Shown here piece after piece: positions 61,862 to 64,000 of a stretch of DNA of 64,000 bases (position 1 is its first letter; every line of letters begins with the position of its first letter). The stretch is taken from assembly GCF_052115385.1 (NCBI RefSeq), contig NZ_JBFRGP010000003.1:62001-126000 (forward strand), written 5' to 3'. The DNA is from Dyella_D sp052115385. Lineage in GTDB: Bacteria > Pseudomonadota > Gammaproteobacteria > Xanthomonadales > Rhodanobacteraceae. The notes below the pieces were generated by a model, which saw only the letters and a program-made list of their open reading frames with translations, was not told the origin of the DNA and did not search any database. Made by a program: the position numbers and the translations under genes.

Positions 61862-62917
61862 ATGACTGAGGCCGAGATCATCGAACGCCTGCGCAGCGTC
61901 GGCTGGCGCGGCGATGCCCTGCCGCCAGGCGAGCTGCGCCTGGCCCGGGTAGTCGCGCAGCATCGCGCGGGCTACGAGCTGCACGATGGTGTCGCACTGT
62001 TCGGGGCGCAGCCAGCCGGACATTTCCTAAAACGCGGCCTGGATCCCACCGAGCGCCCCGCCGTGGGCGATTTCGTCGAGCTGGAACCGGGCAGCCCGCC
62101 GCATATCGTCAAGGTGCTGCCGCGCCGCACCGTGCTGTCGCGCGCCGCCGCCGGGGAGCGCTACGAGCGGCAGATCATCGCCACCAATATCGACTACGTG
62201 CTGGTGCTGACCGGCCTGGACGGCGACTTCAATCCGGCGCGCATCGAGCGCTATCTGTCGCTGACCGAGGATTCCGGCGCGCAGCCGGTGGTCCTGCTCA
62301 GCAAGCTGGACACCCGCGAGGACGCCGACACCCTGGTCGCGAGCCTGCGTTCGCGCCTGCCCGCCGGCACGCCGATCCATGCGGTCAACGGCAAGGACCC
62401 GGCCAGCGTGGCCGAACTGACCCGCTACCTGCAGCCCGGCGACAGCGCGGTGCTGGTGGGTTCGTCCGGCGCCGGCAAGTCCACGCTCACCAATACCTTG
62501 CTCGGCACCGAGCGCATGGCCACCGGCGAAGTGCGCTCGCACGACAGCCGCGGCCGCCACACCACCACCCATCGCGCCCTGCTGCAGCTGCCCAGCGGCG
62601 GCTGCCTGATCGATACGCCCGGCATGCGCGAGCTGAAGCTCACCGGCGAGGAAAACCTCGATCTGTTCGCCGATATCGACGCCCTGGCCGAACGCTGCCG
62701 CTTCGCCGACTGCGGCCACGGCAGCGAGCCTGGCTGCGCGGTGCAGGCGGGGCTGGACAGCGGCGATCTGTCCGCCGAACGCTGGCGCAACTACCTCAAG
62801 CTGCGCGACGAGCGCGAGGAACAAGCGGCCACGCTGGAGGCGCGCCTGCGCCGCCAGCGCGGTGGGCGGCCGTCGACCAAGCCGCACGGCCATCGCGGCA
62901 CGCGCGACAAAGAATGA
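61862..62917 (+). CDS. rsgA: Ribosome small-subunit biogenesis GTPase RsgA
   Basis: A 351-residue RsgA (YjeQ), a circularly permuted GTPase that aids late maturation of the 30S subunit. An N-terminal OB fold (DFVELEPGSPPHIVKVLPR) is followed by the permuted motifs in order G4 (LSKLD), G1 (GSSGAGKSTLTN), G2 (GRHTTTHRALL) and G3 (DTPGMREL). The C-terminal zinc site is CRFADCGHGSEPGC, with a conserved His after the second Cys. The Lys/Arg-rich tail (PSTKPHGHRGTRDKE) is common. The start at 61862 is a Met with few purines upstream (gtccctc). Divergent from alaA. Confidence 0.95.
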   Translation: MTEAEIIERLRSVGWRGDALPPGELRLARVVAQHRAGYELHDGVALFGAQPAGHFLKRGLDPTERPAVGDFVELEPGSPPHIVKVLPRRTVLSRAAAGERYERQIIATNIDYVLVLTGLDGDFNPARIERYLSLTEDSGAQPVVLLSKLDTREDADTLVASLRSRLPAGTPIHAVNGKDPASVAELTRYLQPGDSAVLVGSSGAGKSTLTNTLLGTERMATGEVRSHDSRGRHTTTHRALLQLPSGGCLIDTPGMRELKLTGEENLDLFADIDALAERCRFADCGHGSEPGCAVQAGLDSGDLSAERWRNYLKLRDEREEQAATLEARLRRQRGGRPSTKPHGHRGTRDKE

Positions 62918-62946
62918 ATCAGCGCATCCCGGGTCAGGAGCCAGCC

Positions 62947-64000
62947 ATGAATGCCGTCACCGCCACGCTCACCCCCGCCCTGCAACGCTACGCCGAACTG
63001 GACCAGCGCCTGCTGGCGGCGGTCAAAGGCATCCGCATCCTGCCCACCGTGGCCTGGCCGGCGACCCTGGAAAACCGCCTGATCGCGGCCTTCACCAAGG
63101 GCGACTTCAGCCTGCCGGTGGTCGACTATCCGCGGCCCGACCTGTCCGAGGCGCGCGCCGAGCTGGCGAAGATCGAGCGCGAGGCCGGCCACGACGATTC
63201 GATGGGCGAATACCTGTGCCGTACCGCCGAGTCCTGGCGCATCGCCGCGGAAATGCTCGAGGCGGTGGGCACGGCCGGCTTCACCGCGCCGTCGATCGTG
63301 CTGTACGGACGCCCCGGCGATCCGATTCCCGGCAGCGACCGCAGCAACCTCGATGCGGCCCGCTACTTCGTTGAACTGTCGGACGAACTGGGCTCGGACC
63401 TGCTCGGCGACGACGACAGCGCGAGCATGCAGGCCGACGTGCTGCGCGCCGACCTGGCCGCCACGCTGGACCAGTTCTTCGGCGACGGCGTGATCCACGT
63501 CGAGGTCGACGACGAACTCACCGCCAAGGCCGCGGCCGGCGCCACCCGCATCCGCCTGCGCGGCGGTACCCGTTTCAGCGAATACGACCGCCACCAGCTG
63601 CTGGCCCACGAGGCCTACGTGCATTCGCTCACCGCGCTCAACGGCCGCGCCCAGCCGGTGCTGGCCTCGCTGGCGCGCACCTCGCCGCGGGTCACCGCCA
63701 CGCAGGAAGGGCTGGCGGTGTTCGCCGAGCTGATGTCCGGCGCGATCGACATCGCGCGGCTCAAGCGCATCAGCCTGCGCATCCTGGCCATCGACATGGC
63801 GCTCAACGGTGCCGACTTCGTCGAGGTCTACAAGTACTTTTCCGAGTGCGGGCAGAACCCGTTCGACAGCTTCCACTCGGCCCAGCGCGTATTCCGCGGC
63901 GTGCCGCTGGGCGGCGGCTCGGCCTTCGCCAAGGACAACGTGTACCTGAGCGGCCTGCTCACCGTGCACACTTTCTTCCGCTGGGCCTTGAAGCAGCGCC
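62947..64000 (+). CDS. QEGLA-motif (DUF1704) protein, 3' end cut by window
   Basis: First 351 residues of a DUF1704 protein, a tyrosine-carboxypeptidase-like metallopeptidase family described in bacteria as flavohemoglobin-expression-modulating with a QEGLA motif. The motif is visible in VTATQEGLAVFAELM, preceded by the HE..VH zinc site (LLAHEAYVHSLTALNG). The N-terminal domain (residues 1-140) is helical and precedes the catalytic part. The window ends in the catalytic domain. The start at 62947 has caggagccagcc upstream, well placed. The gene is 29 bases after rsgA on the same strand, so cotranscription is plausible. Substrate unknown. Confidence 0.92.
   Translation, partial: MNAVTATLTPALQRYAELDQRLLAAVKGIRILPTVAWPATLENRLIAAFTKGDFSLPVVDYPRPDLSEARAELAKIEREAGHDDSMGEYLCRTAESWRIAAEMLEAVGTAGFTAPSIVLYGRPGDPIPGSDRSNLDAARYFVELSDELGSDLLGDDDSASMQADVLRADLAATLDQFFGDGVIHVEVDDELTAKAAAGATRIRLRGGTRFSEYDRHQLLAHEAYVHSLTALNGRAQPVLASLARTSPRVTATQEGLAVFAELMSGAIDIARLKRISLRILAIDMALNGADFVEVYKYFSECGQNPFDSFHSAQRVFRGVPLGGGSAFAKDNVYLSGLLTVHTFFRWALKQR

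Overview
The window is GC-rich, densely coded chromosomal DNA with no rRNA, tRNA, phage, insertion sequence or CRISPR array that I can see. Gene content points to a gammaproteobacterium of the order Xanthomonadales (Lysobacterales), most likely family Rhodanobacteraceae (Dyella, Rhodanobacter, Luteibacter and relatives). The reasons are a plant-type GshA, a Rho with a long Q/N/G/R-rich insert, an Oar-like TonB-dependent receptor, a CGFS-glutaredoxin/rhodanese fusion, and dispersed palindromic repeats of the kind common in that order. This placement is inference from protein families; no search was run.

Layout. 1-2.2 kb: end of engB, free-methionine-sulfoxide reductase, bioD, a small unknown. 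2.3-6 kb: an exported Dcp-type M3 peptidase, a small Cys-rich secreted orphan, an AraC-type regulator. 6-8.9 kb: a bufferin-type RiPP cluster (six-Cys precursor, DUF692/MNIO maturase, DUF2063 partner) with a DoxX-family gene divergent to it. 8.9-12.5 kb: gshA and an OmpR-type two-component pair whose kinase lacks a normal start codon. 12.9-20.6 kb: a catabolic island with a bicovalent-flavin sugar-oxidase-like protein, a GntP-family permease, RidA, D-aminoacylase, a D-serine-dehydratase-like PLP enzyme and a 2-keto-3-deoxygluconate-type kinase. Together these fit oxidation, deacetylation and dehydration of an amino sugar acid (N-acetylglucosaminate to glucosaminate to KDG to KDPG). An outer-membrane barrel gene follows on the other strand.

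21.9-31 kb is core machinery: rho-trxA divergent from rhlB, ftsEX, a two-receiver regulator coupled to ung, and rpoH behind a perfect CIRCE element. 30.9-39.2 kb is a response regulator and kinase followed by a complete RND efflux system. 39.3-43.8 kb holds transaldolase, NDH-2 and priA, then a 520-bp intergenic region with DnaA boxes, nested palindromes and a perfect CRP/Clp-type site. 44.4-53.9 kb holds a DUF3667 membrane protein, MATE exporter, SppA, an orphan ABC ATPase, a tiny lipoprotein, an SDR, a DUF4124 protein, DegV and a short AMP nucleosidase. 54-64 kb holds a large Oar-like receptor, the three-domain glutaredoxin, an LpxH-like hydrolase, an SGNH esterase, an AlaA-like aminotransferase, rsgA and the start of a QEGLA-motif (DUF1704) gene.

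Three families of intergenic palindromic repeats recur: family A four times, family B twice and family C once. They sit mostly at gene 3' ends, but one lies between the RiPP precursor and its maturase. The most interesting parts are the amino-sugar-acid island, the bufferin cluster, the HrcA-type control of rpoH, the rhlB leader hairpin, the region upstream of priA and the glutaredoxin fusion.
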